From Corynebacterium riegelii (GTDB taxonomy: Bacteria; Actinomycetota; Actinomycetes; Mycobacteriales; Mycobacteriaceae), in the NCBI RefSeq assembly GCF_016728505.1, contig NZ_CP068159.1, forward strand, positions 1,674,001 to 1,738,000: 64,000 nt of DNA, read 5' to 3'. A program made the position numbers and the translations under genes. The notes under the pieces were generated by a model that had not been told where the DNA came from, ran no database searches, and was given only the letters and a program-made list of their open reading frames with translations. This document shows positions 9,330-18,258 of this stretch, piece after piece. How positions within the stretch are numbered: the stretch's first letter is position 1; each line of letters starts with the position of its first letter.

Positions 9330-9363
9330 TCATACTGGCGAGAAGGCCAACCCCCACTGACCT
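9330..9363 (+). mobile_element. Short IS481-like transposase C-terminus remnant
   Basis: The segment starting CATACTGGCGAGAAGG is nearly identical (one or two changes over about 33 bases) to 14489-14521, the last codons of an IS481-like transposase (WRKGQPPLT). Here the stop codon is not kept and nothing else of the gene is recognisable beyond a weak match just upstream. It marks a former insertion sequence. Confidence 0.55.
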
Positions 9364-9386
9364 ACTTTTCCACCCTTGATACACGA

Positions 9387-9408
9387 AACCCACACAATCG
9401 TGTGGGTT
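9387..9408 (-). terminator. Possible terminator hairpin after the DUF4230 gene pair
   Basis: AACCCACAC and GTGTGGGTT form a perfect nine-base stem with a four-base loop. On the minus strand it is followed by only a short T-rich stretch, so termination is possible but not certain. It lies about 90 bases past the stop codon of the 9497-10102 gene. The bases from 9409 to 9496 show no other feature. Confidence 0.4.
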
Positions 9409-9496
9409 CCGGAGTTGTTGCCCTGAGGATTCTTGCTGTGCTCACCTCTGGCTTACATCAGTGAACATAGAGTGCGCTCTGCGTTACGTCAACACC

Positions 9497-10102
9497 CTAA
9501 AACGGCAGCGGGGGCAGCGCGACGCCGGGGATCATGCTCGCCGCGCCGGCGCCCACAGCACCAAGCACGCCGAGCAGCGCCACGACAATCAGCGCGATGT
9601 GGTTCGGGGCGAGGGCAAGGCTTATCGACGACGGCGCCACCGGCACGACCCTATTCACATCCTTGCCGCAATCCGCGTAGCGGCGCGCGGTGTACGAGGC
9701 GGCGTTGGCAAGGTAGGCAGCCTCGGAGTGGCTGAACGGACTGTCGGCGGTGACGGTCAGGTTGCGTGAGGAGTGCTTCAGGTCGTCGAGGACCAGTGCG
9801 CTTGAGGTGTGGGTGACGCCGGGTTCCCAAAGTTTGGCGTCGTCGATTTGGGTGAGCGTGCCCCAGCCGTTCTCGCCGATGCCAGCGCGCAGCTCGGTCT
9901 GCTTCTTCTCCCGCAGGGCAAGCGCGTCGGTGCGGGAGCCGTTGTAGAAGATGAGGTCGTCGCCAAGTACGCCCGCGGCAAGCGCCGGAACCTGGTCGGC
10001 GTTGTACTCGATGGAACACTGGGCGGAGCCGGAACCAGCACCAGGCGCGGCCGTCGCCGCACCAGCAACCGGAACCGACGCAGACACCAAAGACTTACGC
10101 AT
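9497..10102 (-). CDS. Hypothetical protein with signal-like N-terminus and C-terminal membrane helix
   Basis: A 201-residue protein with an Ala/Gly/Ser-rich N-terminus (a weak signal peptide), two Cys residues about 115 apart that could form a disulfide, and a hydrophobic segment at about residues 168-190. A short Pro-rich tail ends the protein. This is the shape of a secreted domain held to the membrane at its C-terminus. I do not recognise the family. It starts 26 bases after the DUF4230 gene in the same direction, so the two are probably one transcription unit. The central domain gives no functional motif. Confidence 0.6.
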   Translation of the reverse strand: MRKSLVSASVPVAGAATAAPGAGSGSAQCSIEYNADQVPALAAGVLGDDLIFYNGSRTDALALREKKQTELRAGIGENGWGTLTQIDDAKLWEPGVTHTSSALVLDDLKHSSRNLTVTADSPFSHSEAAYLANAASYTARRYADCGKDVNRVVPVAPSSISLALAPNHIALIVVALLGVLGAVGAGAASMIPGVALPPLPF

Positions 10103-10128
10103 AGCCAGAAACTCTAGAGCACGAGCGG

Positions 10129-10821
10129 CTACTGCGCCCAGGAAATCCGCACGTCAAAATCCTCCTGCTCGGTGCCTTGTACCAGCGCGGCGACGTGGCT
10201 GCGCACGAGGTGTTCGGTGCGCTCCCGCGCGCGGTCCAACAAGCCCTGCGACACGGCCTTGTCGCGCGCGGCATTCTCTTGGCCGGCGATGAAGGTGGTG
10301 ACGTCGTCGACACGAATTTGGTTGATGGGGTTCATGGTTTGGTCGTAGACCTGCACGCTGTCGGCGTTGATGTGGGCGCTGAGTACTTCCACGGGCGGCA
10401 GCACAACATCAATCGACGAAGAGCCGACCGAAACGTCGATGGCGGATGTGTCGCGGATGCCGGCGGTGACGCGGCCGTCGTAAGTAACGAGGAAGTTGCG
10501 GCCGGTAAACGGCACGCGCAGTCCGAGGACCTCGAGGCCTTTTTGGTCGAACTCGCCCACGTCAGAGAAGACGTATTCCTCCACGGACAGTTCGGCGATG
10601 TCCTCGAACGATGCCCCGATGGTGGTGGAGTCCACCCGCGTCTCCCCCATGCCGAACACGGCCGGGCGCAGCAGGGCAAGCAACAACCCCACAACGGCCA
10701 GGACGGCGATGACGGAGGTAATGACGGAGGTCACAACGGCGCCACCGCGGCGTGGGCGGCGCGGCGCGAGGTGTAGTTCTTGGGCGGTACTTACATCCGG
10801 CGATCTTAATTGCACCCCCAT
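10129..10821 (-). CDS. DUF4230-family membrane-anchored protein
   Basis: Started at the ATG at 10821, the protein has 230 residues. The longer in-frame extension to 10983 runs across the divergent promoter region and is poorly protein-like. One membrane helix lies at about residues 29-50. After it comes a domain with the features I associate with DUF4230: LGLRVPFTGRNFLV, then YDGRVTAGI, and a C-terminal part rich in Arg/Asp that is probably helical. The function of DUF4230 is unknown. The gene diverges from the AbgT-type transporter gene with 84 bases between the starts, and the 201-residue protein gene follows 26 bases downstream. Confidence 0.65.
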   Translation of the reverse strand: MGVQLRSPDVSTAQELHLAPRRPRRGGAVVTSVITSVIAVLAVVGLLLALLRPAVFGMGETRVDSTTIGASFEDIAELSVEEYVFSDVGEFDQKGLEVLGLRVPFTGRNFLVTYDGRVTAGIRDTSAIDVSVGSSSIDVVLPPVEVLSAHINADSVQVYDQTMNPINQIRVDDVTTFIAGQENAARDKAVSQGLLDRARERTEHLVRSHVAALVQGTEQEDFDVRISWAQ

Positions 10822-10905
10822 AGTCGGATGGTTTGTACACTCGTTGGAACCTTTGGGCGTACGCGGCTGAAGGATGTACCTGGCCACCGCACGGAAGAGA
10901 TAACG

Positions 10906-12546
10906 ATGACCGGTTCCACGCGTATCGGCGAAACCCGTGCCGACAAGCAGCGCGAAAAACAAACCAAACCTGACAACAACCAAGACGGCATGACCGGCTT
11001 CCTCGGCTGGATCGAGCGAATAGGCAACAAGCTGCCGGAGCCCTTCTGGCTGTTTGTCATTTTGAGTGGCGTTGTAGTCGTCTCCTCATGGATTGCCAGC
11101 AAGGCGGGCTTGTCCGCTATCGACCCCGCCTCCGGCGAAGAGATCCACGTAGAAAGCCTGCTGACCGGCGAGAACATCTCGCGCATGATCACGGATGCGG
11201 TGGAGAACTTCATCGCGTTTCCGCCGCTGGGTGTGATCCTGGCGGTGATGCTTGGTGTTGCCGTGGCGGAGCAAACCGGTCTGCTGGCGGCGATGGTGCG
11301 CGCGATGGTGGACAAGGTCAGCGGCAAGATGCTGACGTTTATGGTCGCGCTTGCCGGCGTGACCGGTTCGATCGCCTCGGATGCGATTTATGTGATCATC
11401 ATTCCGTTGGGCGCGATGGCGTTTCATGCGGTTGGGCGCTCGCCGGTGGTGGGTGCAATGGTGGCGTTCGCGGCGTCGTCGGCAGGCTTTAACTCCTCGC
11501 TGATCCTCAACATCACCGACCTGCTGCTCGCCGGCATTTCCACCTCGGCGGCGCAACTTGTCGACGCCAACTACGAGGTCTCCCCGCTTGCCAACATCTT
11601 CTTCGTCATCCCGTCCGCCATTGTGCTGGCGCTGGTGATCACTGCGGTGACGGAGTTTTATGTGGAGAAGAAGGCGCAAGCGCTTATCGACGACGACCAC
11701 ATCGACGAAGACGAACTCCAAATCAACGACTCCGCCCAGCCGGACGATTCCCACCTGACCGACGACGATGACCTCTCGCTAACCCCACTGGAGCGCAAGG
11801 GCCTCGCCTGGACCGGCGTGACCCTGGTCGTCGCCCTCGTCGCTTACTTCGTCCTGCTTCTGGTCCCGGCCTCCCCGTTCGCGCGTCCGGAGGAGGGCTT
11901 CATGGAGTCGCCCTTGATCCGCGCGATTGCCGTGCCGATCACCCTGATCTTCTTTGTCACCGGCCTGGTCTACGGCCTGATCGTGGGCACCGTCAAGGAG
12001 GCCGCGGATCTGCCGAAGTTCATGGCTAAGGGCTTAGAGTCCATGCTGCCGATTTTGGTGCTGTTCTTCGCCGTCGCCCAGTTCCTGGCGTACTTCCAGT
12101 GGTCCAACCTGGGCCCCTGGACCGCCATCAAGGGTGCGGAGCTGCTGCAGGCGTGGAATCTGCCGAACGCGGTGCTATTCCTCGCGTTTGTGGTCATGGT
12201 GGCGCTGATCAACCTGTTCATCACCTCCGGCTCCGCCCAGTGGGCACTGATGGCACCGGTGGTGGTGCCGATGATGATGTACGTCAACGTCTCCCCCGAG
12301 GTCTCCCAGATGCTGTTCCGTATCGGTGACTCCCCGTCGAACATCATCACCCCAATGTCGCCCTACTTCGCACTGGCCCTGACATTCCTGCAGAAGTACT
12401 ACAAGAAGGCCGGCGTGGGCACCCTGATGTCGCTCGCCCTGCCGTACTCGCTGTGCATGCTGGCGGGCTGGTTCATCTTCTTCATGATCTGGTACTTCGC
12501 CGGCATCCCGCTCGGCCCTGGCTCCCCGATGGGCTACGAGGTATAG
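10906..12546 (+). CDS. abgT: AbgT-family transporter
   Basis: A 546-residue inner-membrane transporter with about 11 to 13 hydrophobic segments and a charged cytoplasmic loop rich in Asp near residues 260-285. Landmarks of the AbgT family are NKLPEPFWLF near residue 44 and, in the C-terminal half, SGSAQWALMAP, followed by GDSPSNIITPMSPY. AbgT of E. coli takes up p-aminobenzoyl-glutamate, and some relatives act as sulfonamide efflux pumps, so the real substrate is open. The ATG at 10906 is preferred because GGAAGAG lies 8 to 9 bases upstream. The gene ends in a clear terminator. Confidence 0.85.
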   Translation: MTGSTRIGETRADKQREKQTKPDNNQDGMTGFLGWIERIGNKLPEPFWLFVILSGVVVVSSWIASKAGLSAIDPASGEEIHVESLLTGENISRMITDAVENFIAFPPLGVILAVMLGVAVAEQTGLLAAMVRAMVDKVSGKMLTFMVALAGVTGSIASDAIYVIIIPLGAMAFHAVGRSPVVGAMVAFAASSAGFNSSLILNITDLLLAGISTSAAQLVDANYEVSPLANIFFVIPSAIVLALVITAVTEFYVEKKAQALIDDDHIDEDELQINDSAQPDDSHLTDDDDLSLTPLERKGLAWTGVTLVVALVAYFVLLLVPASPFARPEEGFMESPLIRAIAVPITLIFFVTGLVYGLIVGTVKEAADLPKFMAKGLESMLPILVLFFAVAQFLAYFQWSNLGPWTAIKGAELLQAWNLPNAVLFLAFVVMVALINLFITSGSAQWALMAPVVVPMMMYVNVSPEVSQMLFRIGDSPSNIITPMSPYFALALTFLQKYYKKAGVGTLMSLALPYSLCMLAGWFIFFMIWYFAGIPLGPGSPMGYEV

Positions 12547-12562
12547 TCAGTACCGCACGACA

Positions 12563-12597
12563 AAAAGCGTTGGGTGTTATGCCCAGCGCTTTTATTT
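12563..12597. terminator. Intrinsic terminator after the AbgT gene, probably bidirectional
   Basis: AAAAGCGTTGGG and CCCAGCGCTTTT form a 12-base stem with one G-T pair. TTTATTTTG follows on the plus strand, and an A-run precedes on the other side. It separates abgT from the convergent small lipoprotein gene. Confidence 0.8.
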
Positions 12598-12610
12598 TGC
12601 GACGAACGAC

Positions 12611-13084
12611 CTACCGGTAATACACCGTGTCACATCGGTTGTTGTCTGCGTAGTCAATCAGTTCCACATACGCGCGACCGACTGGCTGATCTCGAACCTT
12701 TTGGGACCCGTACCAGCCCAGAATGCCTAGCGTGCCCTCCCAGAGATCCTCCGTCTCGCTGATCTCTTGCAACTGGTCAAGTTCCCGATAAAACGTGTCG
12801 ATCGCCGGCTTGAGCTTTTCTTTGTCCTTCTCTGAGGCGGTGATATACATCGCCCACGTTTGGTCCCTGACTTCTTGGAAGGACCGCTTGCCGCGGAGAA
12901 ACTTGAATTCCCCGTCATCCCAATCACTAAACGACTCAACCGCCTCGCAGTGCGCCTTCTTCCGCACCTCGTCCGCGGCCTTGACGAGCGTATTCTGGCC
13001 ACCGCACCCGGACAGCGTCGCCCCCACCGCACTTGCGGCAACAACAGTGGCGACCAGTCTCTTGAATGCGTTCATCTTCCTCAT
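12611..13084 (-). CDS. Small lipoprotein of unknown function
   Basis: A 157-residue protein with a signal peptide and lipobox TLSGC (Cys at about residue 27), followed by a mostly helical, charged domain without recognised motifs. Two more Cys residues (near 45 and 154) could form a disulfide. A second in-frame Met three codons later is an equally good start. The promoter side runs directly into the IS3-family element, whose inverted repeat begins 12 bases upstream of the start codon. The native promoter has therefore probably been displaced or replaced by the insertion. Confidence 0.6.
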   Translation of the reverse strand: MRKMNAFKRLVATVVAASAVGATLSGCGGQNTLVKAADEVRKKAHCEAVESFSDWDDGEFKFLRGKRSFQEVRDQTWAMYITASEKDKEKLKPAIDTFYRELDQLQEISETEDLWEGTLGILGWYGSQKVRDQPVGRAYVELIDYADNNRCDTVYYR

Positions 13085-13161
13085 GCTCCAGCATCCGGGC
13101 CCGACCCCCGAAAAGTAGACACCATCAATGGTGAAATTACGGGGCTTACTTTAGCACATGG

Positions 13162-14045
13162 TTATGCGACGAGGGCTTCGTACTCTGTGGGGGTGAGGTA
13201 CTTGCACCAGGAGTGCCTTCGGCTGGTGTTGTAGCGCACGCACCATGCGAAGACTGCTCGCCGGCAGACAAGCTGGTTGGCAAAGACTTTCTCGTCTTTG
13301 AGTACCTCTCGTTTCAGCGTGGCGTTAAACGACTCCGCAAGCGAATTATCGGCACTGGTGCCAACCTCACCCATTGACTGGGTGAGGTTGAGCCTGCGGC
13401 AGGTGGCCTGAAACTGCGACGAGGTATAGACACTTCCGTGGTCCGAATGAAAGATCGCTCCAGCAAGATCACCGCGGGTTCGGTGCGCATGCTCAAGCGC
13501 TTCCTCGACGAGTTCGGTGCGCATGTGCTCGGCGATGGCAAAGCCAACGAGCATCCTGGAGTAGCAGTCAATCACCGTAGCTAAATACATATTCGACCCG
13601 TCTGCAATCGGCAGATAGGTGATATCGCCCACCAGTACCTTATTTGCAGCTGGTGCCGTGAAATCCCGCTTGACTAGGTCGGCAAACACTACGCGACCGG
13701 CCCCACGCCGGGTTGTGGTGACCTTGCGTTTTTGGTGTAGCCACAGAGTCGAAGCTTCTTCATAATCCGGGCGACGCGCTTATGGTTGACTGGGCCATTG
13801 TCGTTGTAGGCGTCGTTATAGGTCAGTTCTGCGGCGATGCGTTTCGCGCCGTAGAGCTGGTTTTTCTCCTCGAAGACTGCCGTGATCTTCGCACCCAAAA
13901 TGCCATCATCGACTAGTCGGCGTTGCCGTTGGGGTTTGCTGTTTCTCCATTTGTAATAGGAGCTGCGATTAAGCCCAAGGACAGTACACATCCGCTTGGC
14001 CGAGTAATCGGTGCGGTGGTCATCAACAAACTGGAAGCGGATCAC
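13162..14045 (-). pseudogene. IS3-family transposase orfB, broken by a one-base frameshift
   Basis: Two overlapping open frames make up one IS3 orfB. 13689-14045 carries the N-terminal HTH_21-like region (LYGAKRIAAELTYND), and 13162-13689 carries the rve integrase core. Catalytic residues are visible in DITYLP (Asp), the HSDHGSVYTS segment (Asp) and LAESFNATLKRE (Glu). At 13729-13733 there are five A on the coding strand; six would restore one continuous frame across the junction. The GTG start at 14045 overlaps the orfA stop (GTGA). The frameshift is a true mutation, a sequencing error in a homopolymer, or less likely a programmed slip. Confidence 0.8.
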
Positions 14046-14353
14046 CAGTTTGTCTCTTCCATAAAATATTTGGCCGCCTTGCGCAAGATATCGCGTTCTT
14101 CTTTCAGCTGAGCGATTTCGCGCTGCAATTGGCGTATCTGTTCTGCATCTGTGAGCTGCTTGGCGCGATTGGCACGTACATCCGCTGAACTCTTGGTCTT
14201 TGCGCCGGTGCCGTACTTGTCAACCCACGAGCGAAGCGTGGTGCGGTTGATCCCTAAGTCTGCGGCTGCGGCATTGAACGAGATGTGTGGATCGTTCTCG
14301 TACATCGCGACCGCGTCGCGCTTGAACTGATCCGAATAAACCTTCCTAGGCAT
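14042..14353 (-). CDS. IS3-family transposase orfA
   Basis: A 103-residue protein beginning MPRKVYSDQFKRDAVAMYEN, with a helix-turn-helix (residues about 10-50, including FNAAAADLGINRTTLRSW) and a leucine-zipper-like coiled coil (residues about 70-95). This is the standard DNA-binding OrfA of IS3 elements, which normally works as an OrfAB fusion made by frameshifting. Here orfB starts at a GTG that overlaps the stop of orfA. The frame is intact. Confidence 0.88.
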   Translation of the reverse strand: MPRKVYSDQFKRDAVAMYENDPHISFNAAAADLGINRTTLRSWVDKYGTGAKTKSSADVRANRAKQLTDAEQIRQLQREIAQLKEERDILRKAAKYFMEETNW

Positions 14354-14424
14354 GGAGGCAGGCTACCTTTCCCCGACCCAACACGGTCGGAATCAGGGGT
14401 GTCTACCAAACAGGGGTCAGGTCC

Positions 14425-14522
14425 CTAAAAGAGACCGGCGAAATCATCACCGAGCACTACATCGACACATCCCGCAATTACCAAAAACCATACTGGCGAA
14501 AAGGCCAACCCCCACTGACCTA
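14425..14522 (+). pseudogene. 3' remnant of an IS481-like transposase gene
   Basis: The open frame reads LKETGEIITEHYIDTSRNYQ, then KPYWRKGQPPLT and a TAA stop. This resembles the C-terminal tail of actinobacterial IS481-type transposases (IDT-RDYQ). Everything upstream is replaced by the IS3-family element. The same last 33 bases recur at 9330-9363. The tail is too short for certainty about the IS family. Confidence 0.55.
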
Positions 14523-14529
14523 AAAACAA

Positions 14530-14568
14530 AACCGGCACCTCGGAAAAATAAAAACCGAGGCACCGGTT
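14530..14568 (+). terminator. Hairpin after the IS481-like remnant
   Basis: ACCGGCACCTCGG and CCGAGGCACCGGT form a 13-base stem with a two-base internal mismatch and an A-rich loop, followed by TTTG. It probably ended the original transposase transcript. It can fold on either strand. Confidence 0.6.
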
Positions 14569-14576
14569 TGTCCACC

Positions 14577-14613
14577 ATGTCGCGACTGAGTTGTCAACTA
14601 TGTCGCGACTGAG
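14577..14613. repeat. Direct repeat next to tRNA-Arg, possible IS end
   Basis: ATGTCGCGACTGAG occurs at 14577-14590 and again at 14600-14613. It contains the palindrome TCGCGA. Its place between the transposase terminator and the tRNA suggests the terminal sequence of the former IS481-like element, or an old insertion scar. Confidence 0.5.
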
Positions 14614-14621
14614 GACAACAG

Positions 14622-14695
14622 TGTCCCCGACAGGATTCGAACCTGCGACCTTCGGTACCGGAAACCGATGCTCTAATCCACTGAGCTACGGAGAC
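14622..14695 (-). tRNA. tRNA-Arg (anticodon CCG)
   Basis: On the minus strand a complete 74-base cloverleaf can be drawn. The acceptor arm is GTCTCCG with CGGGGAC, the D arm contains GCTCAGTGGATTAGAGC, and the anticodon arm is TCGGT / TTCCGGT / ACCGA with anticodon CCG. The T arm is GCAGG / TTCGAAT / CCTGT. The discriminator base is A and CCA is not encoded. It reads CGG codons. The gene lies at the border between accessory DNA and the lactate operon, a typical place for integration. Confidence 0.95.
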
Positions 14696-14740
14696 TTCGT
14701 CCCGAAATCCTAGCACCCAGTAGTGCGGGCCTGGAAATTG

Positions 14741-14770
14741 GGCCGCGCTGGGCCGCGTTGGGCCGCGTTG
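14741..14770. repeat. Three 10-base GC-rich tandem units
   Basis: GGCCGCGCTG, GGCCGCGTTG and GGCCGCGTTG follow each other, with a degenerate fourth unit after them. They lie in the 300-base stretch between tRNA-Arg and the lutC terminator, which holds no supported gene. They may be a short tandem duplication without function. Confidence 0.6.
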
Positions 14771-14919
14771 GGGCGCAACCGGGCAAGTCTGCGCCGGATT
14801 CAGGGTTTTGTGAGGAAATCGGTCAAGACTGCACAGGGCAACTTCACGGTCTTACATGCTTGGTCGCGCATAATCATTGTTGCGCGCGATGACAAGCGTG
14901 GCACGGGAAACAATGACAG

Positions 14920-14966
14920 CGAAACGGCCAGTCACTACCGCAAAAGGGAAGTGACTGGCCGTTTCG
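14920..14966 (-). terminator. Long hairpin downstream of lutC
   Basis: A perfect 17-base stem (CGAAACGGCCAGTCACT and its complement) with a 13-base loop lies 29 bases past the lutC stop. No good T-run follows on the minus strand, so it may act as a processing or Rho-independent but weak terminator for lutABC. Confidence 0.6.
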
Positions 14967-14994
14967 TGCGGGTGGGTAAAGGCCGTAAAAACCC

Positions 14995-15684
14995 TTACTT
15001 CACAATCATCACAACCAGGTCGCGCGGGCCGTGCACACCCTCAACACGCACAAGCTCAATGTCGGAGGTAGCAGAGCCACCCGAGAGCATTGTGTTGGGC
15101 TTGAGCGGATCTAAGCGCGCGATCATCTCCGGCACGCCGTAAACCACGGTTTCCGGGCGAACGATGCACACGTGGTGATCCGGCACCAGCGACAGGGAGC
15201 GGCGGCCGCAAACCTCGTTGGCCTCAAGCACGATCGTGCCGCTGATTGCTGCGGAGACGTGGGAGTCGGTCACGGCAACAACATCGCCGAGATCGCGGGG
15301 GTCGCTCGACGGGTCGTCGGCACGCACGGAGCCTGTGACCTCATCGAACAGCTTCGGGTCAAGCCCCGGGGCGTAGACCACCTTGTCCCAACCGCGATCA
15401 GCCAAGGCCTTGGCAATGTCCTTGCCCAAGTCAGCCTCGGTGGTTTCCACAACCGTGGCCTTGTAGTCCAGCAGGCGGTCAATCAGGATCTCGCGCAGTT
15501 CCTCGGTGCTCTTGTCCCAGGTGGTGTGGTAGTTGCGCGGAATGTCCACGTGCTTCGGGGTGTTCGCAAGCTGCTGTGCGTTGCGGATGCGGCTCAGCAT
15601 CTCCTGCTTGGCATCTGCGTTGCGGCGTTCATCGTCACCAAACGAGCCGCCCGTAACAGCGTTGGACGTAGCTTTCGTAGTCAT
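14995..15684 (-). CDS. lutC: Lactate utilization protein C (LutC/YkgG)
   Basis: A 229-residue LUD-domain protein, third member of the LutABC L-lactate oxidising complex that feeds electrons from lactate to the respiratory chain while forming pyruvate. Family features are AVTDSHVSAAISGTIVLE in the middle, the PDHH/CIV segment and the C-terminal GSATSDIELVRVEGVHGPR. The N-terminal 50 residues are variable. It starts directly after the lutB stop. Cytoplasmic; no metal-binding cysteines of its own are expected. Length is normal for the family. Confidence 0.9.
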   Translation of the reverse strand: MTTKATSNAVTGGSFGDDERRNADAKQEMLSRIRNAQQLANTPKHVDIPRNYHTTWDKSTEELREILIDRLLDYKATVVETTEADLGKDIAKALADRGWDKVVYAPGLDPKLFDEVTGSVRADDPSSDPRDLGDVVAVTDSHVSAAISGTIVLEANEVCGRRSLSLVPDHHVCIVRPETVVYGVPEMIARLDPLKPNTMLSGGSATSDIELVRVEGVHGPRDLVVMIVK

Positions 15685-17219
<1,535 letters not shown>

Positions 17220-17223
<4 letters not shown>

Positions 17224-18005
17224 AGCATTTTCTCCCTCGAGTAAGCAGCGGACGTCGGCGTCCACGGGTGCTCCTTGGTAGACGCCAGGATCTCAGCCAT
17301 GTGCAACGCACGCACACCGGAGTGCTGACGGCTCATGGCACCAGCAATGTTCATCAAGCAGGAGGAGTCACCGGCAGTGACGTACTCGGCGTTGGTCTCC
17401 TTGATGTGGCGAACCTTGTCGCTGACCATCGCGGAGGAAACCTCAGACATCTTCACCGAGAAAGTACCGCCGAAGCCGCAGCATTCTTCCGAATTCGGCA
17501 GGTCTACAAGCTCCAGGCCCTCGACGTTGCGAAGCAGCTCCAGTGGACGCTCACCCACCTTCAGGAAGCGCAGGGAGTGGCAGGAGGAGTGGTAGGTCAC
17601 GCGGTGCGGGAAGAACGCGCCCACATCGTAGGTGCCAGCCACGTCCACAATGAACTCGGACAGATCCAGGGTCTTCTTCGCGGTTTGCTTCGCGCCGTCT
17701 ACAAGCGCCTTGCTTCCGAAGCGCTCGGCCAAGTGCACGTGCTGCTCACGCACAGCGCCGGTACACGAGCCGGAGGGGACAACCACGTAATCAATGGACG
17801 GGTCGGAGAAGGTGTCAACGTACGTCTCCACAATCGGCATTGCCTGTTCCTGGTAGCCGGTGTTGACGTGCATTTGACCGCAGCAGGTCTGAGTTTCGGG
17901 GAAGACCACTTCATAGCCCAGGCGTGAAAGCACAAGAGCGGAAGCCTTGTGAGCGTCGGGGAAGAGGGCATCACCGATACAAGTAGAAAACAGCGCTACT
18001 CGCAT
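17220..18005 (-). CDS. lutA: Lactate utilization Fe-S oxidoreductase A (LutA/YkgE)
   Basis: A 261-residue CCG-domain protein. The first Cys-rich motif is TCCGQ (near residue 41) and the second ECCGFGG near 178. Both are typical of the heterodisulfide-reductase-like fold that binds Fe-S clusters. The start has a very good ribosome site, AAGGAG six bases before the ATG. First gene of lutABC. The 170 bases upstream hold AT-rich sequence with candidate -10 elements (TAAGAT, TAGTAT) on the minus strand, so the operon has its own promoter after the lldP terminator. Confidence 0.9.
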
Positions 18006-18110
18006 GTGAGCTCCTTGGTTTGGTTTTGCGGTTATTTAGGTGTTCAAAACGCTTGAAAACTTTGCAAACAAATGCGCACAAAGCGCGCGGCAAAGTAAGC
18101 GCAGTCGCAC

Positions 18111-18121
18111 AGATACTATCT
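18111..18121. promoter_or_regulatory. Small palindrome in the lutA promoter region
   Basis: AGATACTATCT is an 11-base perfect palindrome around a central base. It overlaps a candidate -10 element about 110 bases upstream of lutA. It could be an operator or chance. No match to the LldR-type operator I remember (TGGTCTGACCA) was seen. Confidence 0.35.
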
Positions 18122-18169
18122 TAGCGCGTCTGGGCACACTTCTACAGCCGTGGCAGAAGATATACAGAA

Positions 18170-18208
18170 GATAAGCGAAAGCCCCATCCACCAAGAGGTG
18201 AATGGGGC
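18170..18208 (-). terminator. Intrinsic terminator of lldP
   Basis: On the minus strand GCCCCATTCACC and GGTGGATGGGGC form a 12-base stem with one T-G pair and a TCTT loop, followed by TTTCGCTTAT. It lies about 40 bases after the lldP stop codon. Confidence 0.75.
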
Positions 18209-18225
18209 CACATATCTGGGGCAAC

Positions 18226-18258
18226 CGTTAGTTGGCCATTAGTTGACCGTTAGTTGAC
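18226..18258 (-). repeat. Three 11-base tandem units spanning the lldP stop codon
   Basis: On the minus strand the unit GTCAACTAACG is present three times with one or two changes. Each unit contains TAA. The first TAA is the lldP stop at 18250-18252; the other two fall at 18239-18241 and 18228-18230. Because 11 is not a multiple of three, the three stops lie in three different frames. Confidence 0.8.

Larger units (their letters stand above)
13097..14425 (-). mobile_element. IS3-family insertion sequence
   Basis: An element of about 1.3 kb bounded by imperfect inverted repeats. The left end reads GGGCCCGACCCCCG and leads to GTAGACACC. The right end, read on the minus strand, is GGGACCTGACCCCTG leading to GTAGACACC. 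Inside are orfA and a split orfB, both on the minus strand. The right end abuts the 3' part of an IS481-like transposase gene, so this element landed in or beside an older one. A target-site duplication is not obvious. The exact ends are accurate to a few bases. Confidence 0.8.

Noticed and set aside
10821..10983. Longer start of the DUF4230 protein
   Set aside because: The extra part overlaps the first codons of the divergent AbgT gene and has no signal or conservation pattern.
18061..18160. Possible LldR operator upstream of lutA
   Set aside because: No TGGTCTGACCA-like inverted repeat was found; only a different small palindrome.
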